A stretch of DNA of 64,000 nt from Sediminibacillus halophilus (GCF_900103695.1 NZ_FNHF01000001.1:930001-994000), one strand, 5' to 3'. Shown: positions 52,927-60,590, counted from the first letter of the stretch. Numbers and translations: made by a program. Notes: generated from the sequence alone by a model not told the origin.

Positions 52927-53391
52927 TTAATTCACCTCTATCTTTCCGCTCATGGCCTGGTGGCCGACTCCGCAATATTCATTGCAAATGATCAAAAACT
53001 CACCGGCTTCATCGAACTTGTGGGTAATCGTATTAATATGCCCCGGTGTGATCATCATGTTCACGTTGGTACCCGGAATCGAGAAGCCGTGAACCACATC
53101 CGCACTCGTCACCTTAAAATGAACAGTCGCCCCCTTCGGCACTTCTAAGGGTTCTCCGAACATGAACGCTTGGGCGACCATCACCGCCTCATATTCATTG
53201 TCCCCGATTTTCTTTAAACCAGGGTCATCGAAAGGTGCTGTTTCCTTTACTTTTTCCGGGTCGATTGTCGTCATATCGCTTGGCGGATGATGTCCCATGG
53301 CAAACGCGCTGACACCGATTACCGACAAGAAGACTATCAAGGTGATACCGCCAAAAACCAGCCATATTTTTTCATACTTATGCATGTGCAT
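52927..53391 (-). CDS. cbaB: ba3-type cytochrome c oxidase subunit II (CuA)
   Basis: A 154-residue protein with one N-terminal helix and a cupredoxin domain. The CuA ligands are the His in SADVVHGFSIPG and the set in CNEYCGVGHQAM (Cys, Cys, His, Met). It accepts electrons from cytochrome c outside the membrane. Its stop is adjacent to the subunit I start. Confidence 0.95.
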   Translation of the reverse strand: MHMHKYEKIWLVFGGITLIVFLSVIGVSAFAMGHHPPSDMTTIDPEKVKETAPFDDPGLKKIGDNEYEAVMVAQAFMFGEPLEVPKGATVHFKVTSADVVHGFSIPGTNVNMMITPGHINTITHKFDEAGEFLIICNEYCGVGHQAMSGKIEVN

Positions 53392-53409
53392 CTGTTACTC
53401 CCCCTTTTC

Positions 53410-53568
53410 CTATCTGGATAGATAAAGTGCGTACACCCCGATCCAGGATAATATGATGAATCCTCCGACAAGCATGACGGACAACAAGGTTCCGTTTAGC
53501 TTCGGTTCTGTTTTCCCGGCTTGCTCTTTTTCGGTTTCGAACGATTTGGCAGAATCCAATTTCGCCAT
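53410..53568 (-). CDS. Cytochrome c oxidase subunit IIa
   Basis: A 52-residue protein: polar N-terminus (MAKLDSAKSFETEKEQAG) and one helix (LLSVMLVGGFIILSWIGVYA). It matches subunit IIa (CbaD type) that completes the second subunit-II helix in ba3 oxidases. GGAGCG precedes the ATG. First gene of the oxidase operon, 18 bp before subunit II. Confidence 0.85.
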   Translation of the reverse strand: MAKLDSAKSFETEKEQAGKTEPKLNGTLLSVMLVGGFIILSWIGVYALYLSR

Positions 53569-53600
53569 CGTGAACGCTCCCTTCCCTTTAATCTAATCTG

Positions 53601-53644
53601 ATTGTAGCCGAACACAACAGGTCGATTCTGTGATAAATATCACA
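53601..53644 (-). promoter_or_regulatory. Fnr-dependent promoter of ba3 oxidase operon
   Basis: A perfect Fnr box TGTGATAAATATCACA (53629-53644) and a minus-strand -10 TACAAT (53606-53601) are 22 bp apart, centring the box near -42, the class II activation position. Confidence 0.8.
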
Positions 53645-53664
53645 TCCTCTTAAAAAGCTTTGGA

Positions 53665-53707
53665 TGTGACTTCTATTACAGTTTTGTATTTTCCAAACAG
53701 TTACACT
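53665..53707 (+). promoter_or_regulatory. Fnr-dependent promoter of MobA-like gene
   Basis: TGTGACTTCTATTACA (53665-53680) differs from the Fnr palindrome at one base. A -10 TACACT (53702-53707) follows 21 bp later, placing the box at -41.5 for the plus-strand gene at 53736. Confidence 0.7.
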
Positions 53708-53735
53708 GAACAAGAAAAATAAGGGAGGGACAAGA

Positions 53736-54323
53736 ATGAAAAGCGGCATTATAGTAGCAGATCGAAGCATTCGTCCATATGCGGAAGATATTGCACTACA
53801 GAATCTGGATGGAGAAAGATTGATTGACCGGCAAATCAGGGAAATGGGGCAATTTGTCGAGGAAATTGTTCTCGTCACCGATAATCCGATGGCATTTTTA
53901 CCAGTAGTCGGTCCGGATATCCGGGTTGTTACTGTTTTCCACAAAAACAAAGGGTTGTTAGGTGCGATTCATGCTGGGTTCTCTCTTGCCAGCCATCCTC
54001 TTATCTGGCTAGTCAGCTGTGATATACCTGCTTTATCCTCTCAAGCGGCAGCAGCAATGAAAGAGAGACTCCAACAAACCTGTCATAAGGCTGTGGTTCC
54101 TATTATACGAAACACCCCGAAGCCCTTGTATGGGATGTATCGGCGCCAACCGACACTGAAAGCCGTATGTGCATTTATCGAACAAAGGAAACCTGTATCG
54201 TTCTATGAATGTTTTCAGTCATTGGAATGGCTGGGCATGGATGAGATGGAACTGCAAAGGTATGGAGCGGACAGTCTGTTTTACAGACGATATCCCGATG
54301 ATATGCTGTACAAACCTCTTTAG
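53736..54323 (+). CDS. MobA-like protein with degenerate active site
   Basis: A 195-residue protein with the fold of molybdenum cofactor guanylyltransferases: FVEEIVLVTDNPMAF, HKNKGLLGAIHAGFSLASHP and VSCDIPALS align well with MobA. The nucleotide-binding signature (LAGGxSxRxGxDK) is degenerate, reading IIVADRSIRPYAEDIAL, so GTP transfer seems doubtful. AAGGGAGGGAC precedes the start. Its shared, Fnr-boxed intergenic region with the ba3 oxidase suggests an oxygen-limitation role. Confidence 0.7.
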   Translation: MKSGIIVADRSIRPYAEDIALQNLDGERLIDRQIREMGQFVEEIVLVTDNPMAFLPVVGPDIRVVTVFHKNKGLLGAIHAGFSLASHPLIWLVSCDIPALSSQAAAAMKERLQQTCHKAVVPIIRNTPKPLYGMYRRQPTLKAVCAFIEQRKPVSFYECFQSLEWLGMDEMELQRYGADSLFYRRYPDDMLYKPL

Positions 54324-54479
54324 CGTTGCATGCTGTAAAGGAGGGATCAGGTATTTCAGAAAGCTCGCTAGTAGGCTTGGTTATGTTTAAAGATGGTCAA
54401 ATGAATACCCACCTATATATCAATTCCTTTTTTCGCTTCTCTTTCAGCAAATATGTGATAGAATCATTCGATCGATGCA

Positions 54480-55005
54480 TGAAAAAGGGGGATTACTATC
54501 AAAAAATAGTTACGCTAGTTATTTTTGCTGCACTTCTGTATAGCTGTGCTTTCCTGGCCCACATAAGAAAAATTACTTTCCCGAAAAAGAAGCAGAACAT
54601 ATGATTAATTACTATTACCGAGCCCTAATTAATGAAGGATGTGAAGACGCATTTGGGGTTTTAAATCTATACGATTATCAAGAAAATACGAACGAATATT
54701 TATCTACAGGAACAGCGTCAATGAAAGAAGGCGAAGGACTTTTATATAAAAAAACAGCCTTTTTAAAAGAGCAGAAGTACGCCTTCAAAGACTATGATAT
54801 TATTAAGGCGGAATATGCCGATAGTCATACTTTCTGGCACCATGTTTTGGTAACAGCAGAGGTGAATGGAAAAAAGAAGGAGTACCATGAAATAGCACAA
54901 GTATGGAAAGGAAAACTATTGGTAGCGGGAAGAGACGATCCATATGTCCGATTCAGAGATGGAAAGATGAACATAACATTTCAAACACCATCCAAGGCAA
55001 GATAA
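54480..55005 (+). pseudogene. Exported protein gene split by a frameshift
   Basis: The 5' part (54480-54604) encodes a signal-like helix (IVTLVIFAALLYSCAFLAH) and ends at TGA. The 3' part (54601-55005) encodes 134 residues (YYRALINEGCEDAFG, WHHVLVTAEVNGKKKEYHEI). At 54580 the downstream frame reads backward sensibly as FPEKEAEHMINYYYRA, so one indel near CCCGAAAAAG would restore a ~170-residue exported protein. The 5' end also lacks a well-placed ribosome binding site. Family unknown. Confidence 0.55.
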
Positions 55006-55062
55006 AATGCTTCACTCGATTAGACAGGAAACGATTCCACCCGCTATAGCCTTCATAGAAAC

Positions 55063-55086
55063 AAAAAAACCGGGGATTTCCCCGGG
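55063..55086 (-). terminator. Terminator of fnr
   Basis: On the minus strand CCGGGGA and TCCCCGG form a stem followed by seven T residues, 16 bp past the fnr stop. Confidence 0.85.
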
Positions 55087-55101
55087 GAGACGGATTCACA
55101 C

Positions 55102-55821
55102 CTATAATCTGCAGATGCCAAGCGGACATTCCTCGCAATGACAAATCGCTTTTAGCTCAGCCAGATCAAGAATCACGATACGGCCGTGTTCAATGTCGAT
55201 TATCTGTTGCTTTTTCAATTGGTTCAGCATCCGATTAACTGTCTCACGGGTAGCGCCGATTAGACTGGCCAACTCTGCATTGGTGAATTTTTCGGTGAAG
55301 CGGATGGTTGCGCCATCCTGCACGCCATACGTGTTGGCAGCACGGATCAAGGTGGAAGCAAGCGCTCCATTTTTCCCATGGAACATCAAATCCCTCAGCT
55401 TCACTTGAGTAAGCTGCTGCATGTATCCGAGCCAGCGGCTGAATTCAATTGCAAGGTCACCATGCTGCCATAACAGAATTTCCAGGTCACGCTGCTGGAT
55501 GATACCTACCCGCGCATCCTGCAGTACTTCGGCAGTATACGACATTTGCCCTTCCTGCCCGGGATATTGAATTTCTCCGAACAAATCACCTTCATGAAAG
55601 TAATAGAGGCACAGGTCCTTCCCATCATCCGCATTTTTCACCAGGCGAACGGAACCACTCTCGAGAAAATAAAGTTTTTCTGCTTCGTCCCCTTCCCAAA
55701 ACAATGTAGTTCCCGCCGGAAACGCGTGTTGATACATGATCCCTTGTATTTTTTCAAAGCTTTCTTTGGTGAATTGCCAGGTGTTACCGACTGCCTGCTC
55801 CTGCTTTACAGCTGCTTCCAT
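55102..55821 (-). CDS. fnr: Anaerobic regulator Fnr (Crp/Fnr family)
   Basis: A 239-residue Crp/Fnr protein: cyclic-nucleotide-like beta barrel (AGTTLFWEGDEAEKLYFLES), dimer helix, and helix-turn-helix TNAELASLIGATRETVNRML. The C-terminus has Cys227, Cys229, Cys232 and Cys237 (CHCEECPLGIC); C-x2-C-x4-C matches the 4Fe-4S ligands of B. subtilis Fnr, whose fourth ligand Asp141 may correspond to Asp144 here. It would bind the TGTGA-N6-TCACA boxes at 53629, 53665 and 56199. Confidence 0.9.
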   Translation of the reverse strand: MEAAVKQEQAVGNTWQFTKESFEKIQGIMYQHAFPAGTTLFWEGDEAEKLYFLESGSVRLVKNADDGKDLCLYYFHEGDLFGEIQYPGQEGQMSYTAEVLQDARVGIIQQRDLEILLWQHGDLAIEFSRWLGYMQQLTQVKLRDLMFHGKNGALASTLIRAANTYGVQDGATIRFTEKFTNAELASLIGATRETVNRMLNQLKKQQIIDIEHGRIVILDLAELKAICHCEECPLGICRL

Positions 55822-55947
55822 GTAATCCGCCTCCCCATTTTTTCTTTCCTTCTATTTTCTAAAGAATTTTCTACGATACATGATATCAACCGATAATAAC
55901 ATGCCCACAGGCTTTCCTTTACCGGAAATCTGCTAATATCCATCCCT

Positions 55948-56054
55948 GCGCAAATACACCGCGCTTTCCGCGAGCGGCTTGTGAGTCTCCTTGAGCTCCG
56001 CTCTTCGGGATCTCACCGATGCGTTTCCTCCGCTTGGGTCTCCGTGTATTTCCA
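55948..56054. repeat. Dispersed repeat, family A, reverse orientation
   Basis: Reading the minus strand gives GGAAATACACGGAGACC, GGTGAGATCCCGAAGAG and GGAGACTCACAAGCC, the same series as at 10296-10412. Inverted ends AAATACAC/GTGTATTT. Confidence 0.8.
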
Positions 56055-56198
56055 TTGCTGATTGTCTGTTTCCTTTACCTGGAATGAAATAGGCGCAGGC
56101 AGAATATCCTTCTTGATACTTTTATCATACGCCTCGCTTTAGTCTTTTGCATTACCGTTTTGTAAAAAAATGTTACGGTATTTTGAACTGATGGTAAA

Positions 56199-56242
56199 TG
56201 TGACATTTCTCACAGCCAGGCATCCGGATGGTGCTTTACACT
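56199..56242 (+). promoter_or_regulatory. Fnr-dependent promoter of CuA-like lipoprotein
   Basis: A perfect box TGTGACATTTCTCACA (56199-56214) and -10 TACACT (56237-56242) are 22 bp apart, the same geometry as the oxidase promoter. Confidence 0.8.
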
Positions 56243-56287
56243 AAAAATGTGATAAGCATTCAAACAATTTTCAGGAGGTTTTTAGCG

Positions 56288-56650
56288 ATGAAAAAAGCAA
56301 TTTTAGCACTTATGGTCTCGATGTTCATCTTATTGCTGGCGGCTTGCGGCGGCGGTGATGATGCCGGCGCTGCCGAAGGAGACGACGGTGGATCTGCCGC
56401 AGTTGTCGATATTGCAGCAAGTAACTGGCAGTTTGACAAAGAAGAATACACCGCTCCCGCTGGAGAAATAACATTCAATCTGACCAATGAAGAAGGCGTT
56501 CATGCAGTTGAAATTGAAGGAACAGATGTCAAAATTGAAAATGAGGGATCTGCAACAGCAACGTTGGAAGCCGGAGAGTACGTCATAAAATGTGCCCTGC
56601 CTTGTGGCGAAGGACATGAAGACATGTCCTCGACTTTGATTGTGGAATAA
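56288..56650 (+). CDS. Cupredoxin (CuA-like) lipoprotein
   Basis: A 120-residue precursor with lipobox LLAAC (Cys20), an acidic Gly-Asp-rich linker, and a cupredoxin domain. VHAVEIEG supplies a histidine and CALPCGEGHEDM supplies Cys, Cys, His and Met in the spacing of a CuA site, as in oxidase subunit II. There is no membrane helix beyond the signal. It may shuttle electrons or copper to the ba3 oxidase. GGAGG lies nine bases before the ATG. Confidence 0.8.
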   Translation: MKKAILALMVSMFILLLAACGGGDDAGAAEGDDGGSAAVVDIAASNWQFDKEEYTAPAGEITFNLTNEEGVHAVEIEGTDVKIENEGSATATLEAGEYVIKCALPCGEGHEDMSSTLIVE

Positions 56651-56654
56651 TCGG

Positions 56655-56690
56655 AAAACCTCCGGACCCAAACGGTCACGGAGGTTTCTT
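56655..56690 (+). terminator. Terminator of cupredoxin gene
   Basis: AAACCTCCG and CGGAGGTTT form a stem followed by CTTATTCTT, overlapping the end of the convergent XRE gene. Confidence 0.7.
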
Positions 56691-56883
56691 ATTCTTCCCA
56701 AAACAATTCATCGAGGGTTTTGGACAACGTTTTGCAAATTGCAATGCACAGATTCAGACTTGGATTATATTTTCCCAGTTCAATTAGTCCGATGGTTTGG
56801 CGTGAGACACCGACACGCTTAGCCAATTCCTCCTGTGATAGATCCATTTCCGTTCTTGCTACTTTCATCCGGATGTTCTTCAT
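56689..56883 (-). CDS. Small XRE-family regulator
   Basis: A 64-residue helix-turn-helix protein (LSQEELAKRVGVSRQTIGLI followed by ELGKYNPSLNLCI), nothing else. The type is common beside membrane-protein genes in Bacilli. It overlaps the membrane gene upstream by 4 bp and probably represses that operon. Confidence 0.85.
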   Translation of the reverse strand: MKNIRMKVARTEMDLSQEELAKRVGVSRQTIGLIELGKYNPSLNLCIAICKTLSKTLDELFWEE

Positions 56884-57410
56884 CTTTCCTCATCCTGCTC
56901 TTCATCTTCCAGTTCTTTTTCAACCGCCCTGTCGCTCCTTTTCTTTGCTCCCCAATAAGCGAAACCATTCGCGAGCATCAAAAAAGGAATATAGATCATA
57001 AAGGAAACAACTGACGTAAGCAGGAAATAATAAACAGCCTGAGCGGAGGAATCTGCGTAGCTAACTGCACTGTGAATTCCTAAAAAGATCGCCAGTCCGG
57101 CCCCAAACAGAGCGCCGATCAGAATGGTTTTGAGACTCATCGGGCGTTTGTTTGTCTGGTCATGGAAATCTACTTCTGCTGAAAATAACCCCATCCCGGT
57201 TGAACGAACTAAATAATAAATCGAGGTACCTAGTAAGATAACCAGTTCAAGCCATACGTTCTTAAACTCAGCACCGCTTGTTGCATACTTGAAAACCAAG
57301 GAAAAAACACAAATGACTAATACCAAATGATAAATCTCCCGATAGATTTTGTTTTGCAGGTTAATAATCCGCTCATCTTTTATTCGATTCTTTTTGAAAG
57401 GATTGTTCAT
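56880..57410 (-). CDS. Four-helix membrane protein (DUF6773-like)
   Basis: A 176-residue protein: RIINLQNKIYREIYHLVLVI at the start, four helices (including TILIGALFGAGLAIFLGI and LLTSVVSFMIYIPFLMLANG), and an acidic tail KELEDEEQDEER. The N-terminus resembles DUF6773 proteins, tentatively. Paired with an XRE gene by a 4-bp overlap. Confidence 0.65.
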   Translation of the reverse strand: MNNPFKKNRIKDERIINLQNKIYREIYHLVLVICVFSLVFKYATSGAEFKNVWLELVILLGTSIYYLVRSTGMGLFSAEVDFHDQTNKRPMSLKTILIGALFGAGLAIFLGIHSAVSYADSSAQAVYYFLLTSVVSFMIYIPFLMLANGFAYWGAKKRSDRAVEKELEDEEQDEER

Positions 57411-57495
57411 CTTTTACCACCTTTTTTTATGCAGGTTCTTGTTTTATTTTAGCAGGGGTCACAGATAACGGAAAGCCTTGTTTCTGCAACTTAAT

Positions 57496-58437
57496 TCATG
57501 CAATATCCCGTTTCGAAAAGGTCATAAAGGCAGCCGCAAGAAACACTGTCAGGTACAAAAACAGCATAACAACCGAAAATGTCATCGTCATTCCTTCTAC
57601 GAAGGGGGTTCCACTCACATACCGATTTAAATCGGTATTGGCAAATAACAGATACTTTGTCCAATCGAACCGTTCTGCCAACAAGCTTGTGAAAGTGCCT
57701 CCCATTAAATATGCAAACAGCGAAACACCGAGAGATAATGCTGTGTTCCTGAAAATCGCAGACAAAGCAAAAGCCAGTGACACCATCATCCACAGGTCGA
57801 TGGTGGAAAAAAAGAAATAACGCAGCAGATAAACAAGCACATTCTCTTCGGCAACGACTCCGTTATTAACTGTCAGATGGATCATGGATTCACCCGTACC
57901 GAACAGGATAACCCCTACTGCCAACGAGACAATGAACAACAGCACCACAAGCAGCAAGCCATAGGCCAATACCGTTAAATATTTGGCCAGCAATACTTTC
58001 CAACGAGCGGCAGGCCGGATCATCATCAGCTTAATCGTTCCCCCGCTGAATTCCGAAGAAACAATTCCGGCTGCAATAATCATCACCAATAATCCGGCCA
58101 CAGAAATCAAGGGAACATTTTCTACTGTGTACGACCAGACACTCAGCTCGGAGCCAGGTTTGATATCATGCTCGATTCGATAGTTATTGACCGCAATCTG
58201 GTTACGGTTGTTTTCTGTCAAAATTGGATTATTCGCATTTTCCTTTTGCTGTTCTTTCAGCTGCTCGTTTTTTGCCGCCAGATTCTCCTGCCAGTTATCC
58301 GGTACCGAATGAGCATCTTCTGTGATTTTACCAATCATCCCGGTAGCTATGACAAGCAATACAATAATGATTGCCATCAAATAAATAGATGGTTTTTTTC
58401 TTAGTTTAAACCATTCATTGCGAATGAGCGTGAGCAT
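57496..58437 (-). CDS. ABC-2 permease
   Basis: A 313-residue permease: N-terminal NEWFKLRKKPSIYLMAIIIV, an extracellular helical loop rich in Gln and Asn, then five more helices (GLLVMIIAAGIVSSEFSGGT contains the ABC-2 coupling region). It overlaps the ATPase gene by 23 bp. Such pairs export antibiotics or peptides, or mediate immunity. Confidence 0.9.
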   Translation of the reverse strand: MLTLIRNEWFKLRKKPSIYLMAIIIVLLVIATGMIGKITEDAHSVPDNWQENLAAKNEQLKEQQKENANNPILTENNRNQIAVNNYRIEHDIKPGSELSVWSYTVENVPLISVAGLLVMIIAAGIVSSEFSGGTIKLMMIRPAARWKVLLAKYLTVLAYGLLLVVLLFIVSLAVGVILFGTGESMIHLTVNNGVVAEENVLVYLLRYFFFSTIDLWMMVSLAFALSAIFRNTALSLGVSLFAYLMGGTFTSLLAERFDWTKYLLFANTDLNRYVSGTPFVEGMTMTFSVVMLFLYLTVFLAAAFMTFSKRDIA

Positions 58438-59374
58438 GTGCCTCCCCCTTTTCGTTGGTTATTTCCAAAAAGCGATCTTCCAATGTTTGCTGGCCGTCCC
58501 TTACCCGATAGATCGCATGGTTTTGCATCGCCAACAAATGAACGACCTTGGCCGTAGTCTCTTTGTCCGCTTGAATCAAAAGTTCCTGCTGTCCACGGGG
58601 CTGCGCCTCCAGCGTTGGCAATTTTTCTTGAAGAAACTGCTCCGCCTTCCTGCTATCGGCCAGTTCCATCACTACCTGGCGGGCTGGTTGAACACCGGCC
58701 GTTCTTCCCGTCGTATCTTGAATCGTTTCGGTACGTATCAGCCGTCCATTTTGTATAATCGCGATACGGTCACACATCAATTCAATTTCTGATAATAAGT
58801 GGCTCGAAACGACTATCGTCATGTTCTGTTCGCTGGCTAACCAGCGAATGTACTCACGGAATTCGCGGATACCGGCAGGATCCAGTCCATTCGTTGGTTC
58901 ATCCAATATCAGCACATTGGGTCGATGCAACAAGCTCTGCGCTAAACCGAGACGCTGTTTCATGCCGAGTGAATAGGTCTTCACCTTTTTTTGAATGCTT
59001 TCGGTTAACCCGACAGTACGTACCACATCATCGATGGTTTGCCTGCTGATCTTTTTATCCTGAAGCTTGGCGAAGTAACGTAAATTATCTAAACCACTCA
59101 TATATAAATAAAAATCCGGATTTTCGACAATCGCACCGAGCTTTTGGGCTGTAGCTGAGCGATCTTTGGAAATGGATATACCATCTATCAGAATATCCCC
59201 CGATGTAATCCCCATCAGGCCAACCATCATTCGGATGGTCGTCGTTTTCCCTGCTCCGTTTGGTCCGAGAAGGCCAAATACCTCGCCTTTATGGATGTCG
59301 AGCGACAGCTGATCGATAATCGTATTACGGCCGATTTTTTTCGTTACATTTTTCAGTTGAATTCCTAAGGTCAA
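58415..59374 (-). CDS. ABC transporter ATP-binding protein (BcrA type)
   Basis: A 319-residue ATPase: Walker A GPNGAGKT at 37-44, signature YSLGMKQR, Walker B VLILDEPTNGLDP, SSHLLSEIE. The ~100-residue C-terminal domain is that of BcrA-like proteins, which give resistance to bacitracin and related peptides; no regulator is nearby to support a specific drug. It ends in HAHAHSQ. Confidence 0.9.
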   Translation of the reverse strand: MTLGIQLKNVTKKIGRNTIIDQLSLDIHKGEVFGLLGPNGAGKTTTIRMMVGLMGITSGDILIDGISISKDRSATAQKLGAIVENPDFYLYMSGLDNLRYFAKLQDKKISRQTIDDVVRTVGLTESIQKKVKTYSLGMKQRLGLAQSLLHRPNVLILDEPTNGLDPAGIREFREYIRWLASEQNMTIVVSSHLLSEIELMCDRIAIIQNGRLIRTETIQDTTGRTAGVQPARQVVMELADSRKAEQFLQEKLPTLEAQPRGQQELLIQADKETTAKVVHLLAMQNHAIYRVRDGQQTLEDRFLEITNEKGEAHAHAHSQ

Positions 59375-59489
59375 CTTGCATCCCTCCTCTTATTTTCTAC
59401 TCGTTCTATTTTCATTATATATTAAAAATGTCTTTTTGCAATATATATTTGTCATATTGATTATTATACTTTTCTTTGCAACCATGAAA

Positions 59490-59524
59490 GAGCGCATCAG
59501 CCTAATGGCTGATGCGCCTTTGTC
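59490..59524 (+). terminator. Terminator-like hairpin
   Basis: GCGCATCAGCC and GGCTGATGCGC form an 11-bp stem with tail CTTTG. No plus-strand gene precedes it, so its role is unclear. The rest of 59375-59632 shows nothing. Confidence 0.5.
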
Positions 59525-59632
59525 CCCGGATAGAAAAACAGTGATTGGATGATATCGGGGTTGATTCGTATGCTTCTTTATGGATCGTGTGCTTGCCATA
59601 ACGCTCTACCCAATGTCCGTTTTCCGTATGTA

Positions 59633-59661
59633 AAAAGGCATCCATAGGAGGATGCCTTTTC
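59633..59661 (-). terminator. Terminator of YkuS-YtxH gene
   Basis: On the minus strand AAAAGGCATCC and GGATGCCTTTT form a stem with a T tract after the stop at 59671. Confidence 0.85.
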
Positions 59662-59670
59662 TTCAAACTT

Positions 59671-60207
59671 TTATTTTTTCAGCTCTGTGCCGCCGATTAA
59701 TTCTAAATCACGTTCTTGGGCAGCAAGTTCATTTTTACTGTCGTCATCCAGATTACTGCTGGATTGGCCAGGCACCTTATCCTTCACTTTGTCGGTCAGG
59801 TTCATGGTCTGCTGTTTTGTCTGCTGAAGTTTTTGATTCAAATTATCGCGTGTCTTCTTACCGCTGGCGGGAGCTAGCATAAAACCAATGGTCGCTCCGA
59901 CAATGCTTCCTACAGCTATGCCGTTTACAAACTGTTTACCGGAAATGCCACCGGATTTCTTATCAATCGTTCCTGCGCGTTGTAGTCTTTCTTCCACTTC
60001 AGATACGATTTCTTTTACACTTCGTCCGCGGGCGGAAATCAAGGGTACATTCATATGGATGTCAGTCAAGTCTTCCAAATCTCTTACAACGACTGCATCA
60101 TAGTCGGCTGCATCCACTTTTCGTTCCAGCATTTCCGCTTGGTACCCTTTTTTGTTTAATTGCTTTTTCACATCTTCGAATGGTTGTTCCACTGCAACTC
60201 TTACCAT
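59671..60207 (-). CDS. YkuS (UPF0180)-YtxH fusion stress protein
   Basis: A 178-residue protein. Residues 1-75 (VRVAVEQPFEDVKKQLNKKG, YDAVVVRDLEDLTDIHMNVP) match UPF0180/YkuS proteins, usually ~80 residues and free-standing. Residues ~90-140 form a YtxH domain (SIVGATIGFMLAPASGKKTR) with one membrane-associating helix, followed by a long charged coil. YtxH is a general-stress protein. A SigB-like promoter lies upstream. Confidence 0.7.
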   Translation of the reverse strand: MVRVAVEQPFEDVKKQLNKKGYQAEMLERKVDAADYDAVVVRDLEDLTDIHMNVPLISARGRSVKEIVSEVEERLQRAGTIDKKSGGISGKQFVNGIAVGSIVGATIGFMLAPASGKKTRDNLNQKLQQTKQQTMNLTDKVKDKVPGQSSSNLDDDSKNELAAQERDLELIGGTELKK

Positions 60208-60242
60208 CTGTATTTACCTCCTCAGCTGTTGTTGATTATAAT

Positions 60243-60268
60243 TTGCCCGTTATCCAGAAAGAGTAAAC
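60243..60268 (-). promoter_or_regulatory. Putative SigB promoter (minus)
   Basis: On the minus strand GTTTAC (60268-60263), 14 bp, GGGCAA (60248-60243), 9 of 12 consensus bases, 35 bp before the fusion gene. Confidence 0.5.
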
Positions 60269-60292
60269 AATATATTTTTCCGATTCTAGTAT

Positions 60293-60317
60293 GTTTAGTT
60301 TTTTGTACAGCGTGAAT
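60293..60317 (+). promoter_or_regulatory. Putative SigB promoter (plus)
   Basis: GTTTAG (60293-60298), 13 bp, GTGAAT (60312-60317), 9 of 12 consensus bases, 48 bp before the KGG-repeat gene. Confidence 0.45.
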
Positions 60318-60365
60318 AGTAGTTATGTAAGCATCATATAACACTCACGAAAGGAGTTTTATAGA

Positions 60366-60590
60366 ATGGCTGACAAGAACAATAACAAGAAAATGTCTGT
60401 AGAGGAAGCAGGTCGCAAAGGCGGGGAAAAGACTTCTCGTAATCACGACCAGGAATTCTATGAAGAGATTGGTAAAAAAGGCGGAGAAACAACGTCTAAG
60501 AACCATGATGAAGAATTCTATGAAGAAATCGGTAAAAAAGGCGGAGAAACACGCGGACGCCAACAGCAAAATAAAAACAACAATTCTTAA
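60366..60590 (+). CDS. KGG-repeat general stress protein (GsiB-like)
   Basis: A 74-residue hydrophilic, disordered protein made of KGG modules: EAGRKGGEKTSRNHDQEFYE, EIGKKGGETTSKNHDEEFYE, EIGKKGGETRG. The last two units are nearly identical at DNA level. GsiB and its LEA-like relatives are SigB-induced desiccation and stress protectants. AAAGGAG precedes the ATG. Confidence 0.85.
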   Translation: MADKNNNKKMSVEEAGRKGGEKTSRNHDQEFYEEIGKKGGETTSKNHDEEFYEEIGKKGGETRGRQQQNKNNNS

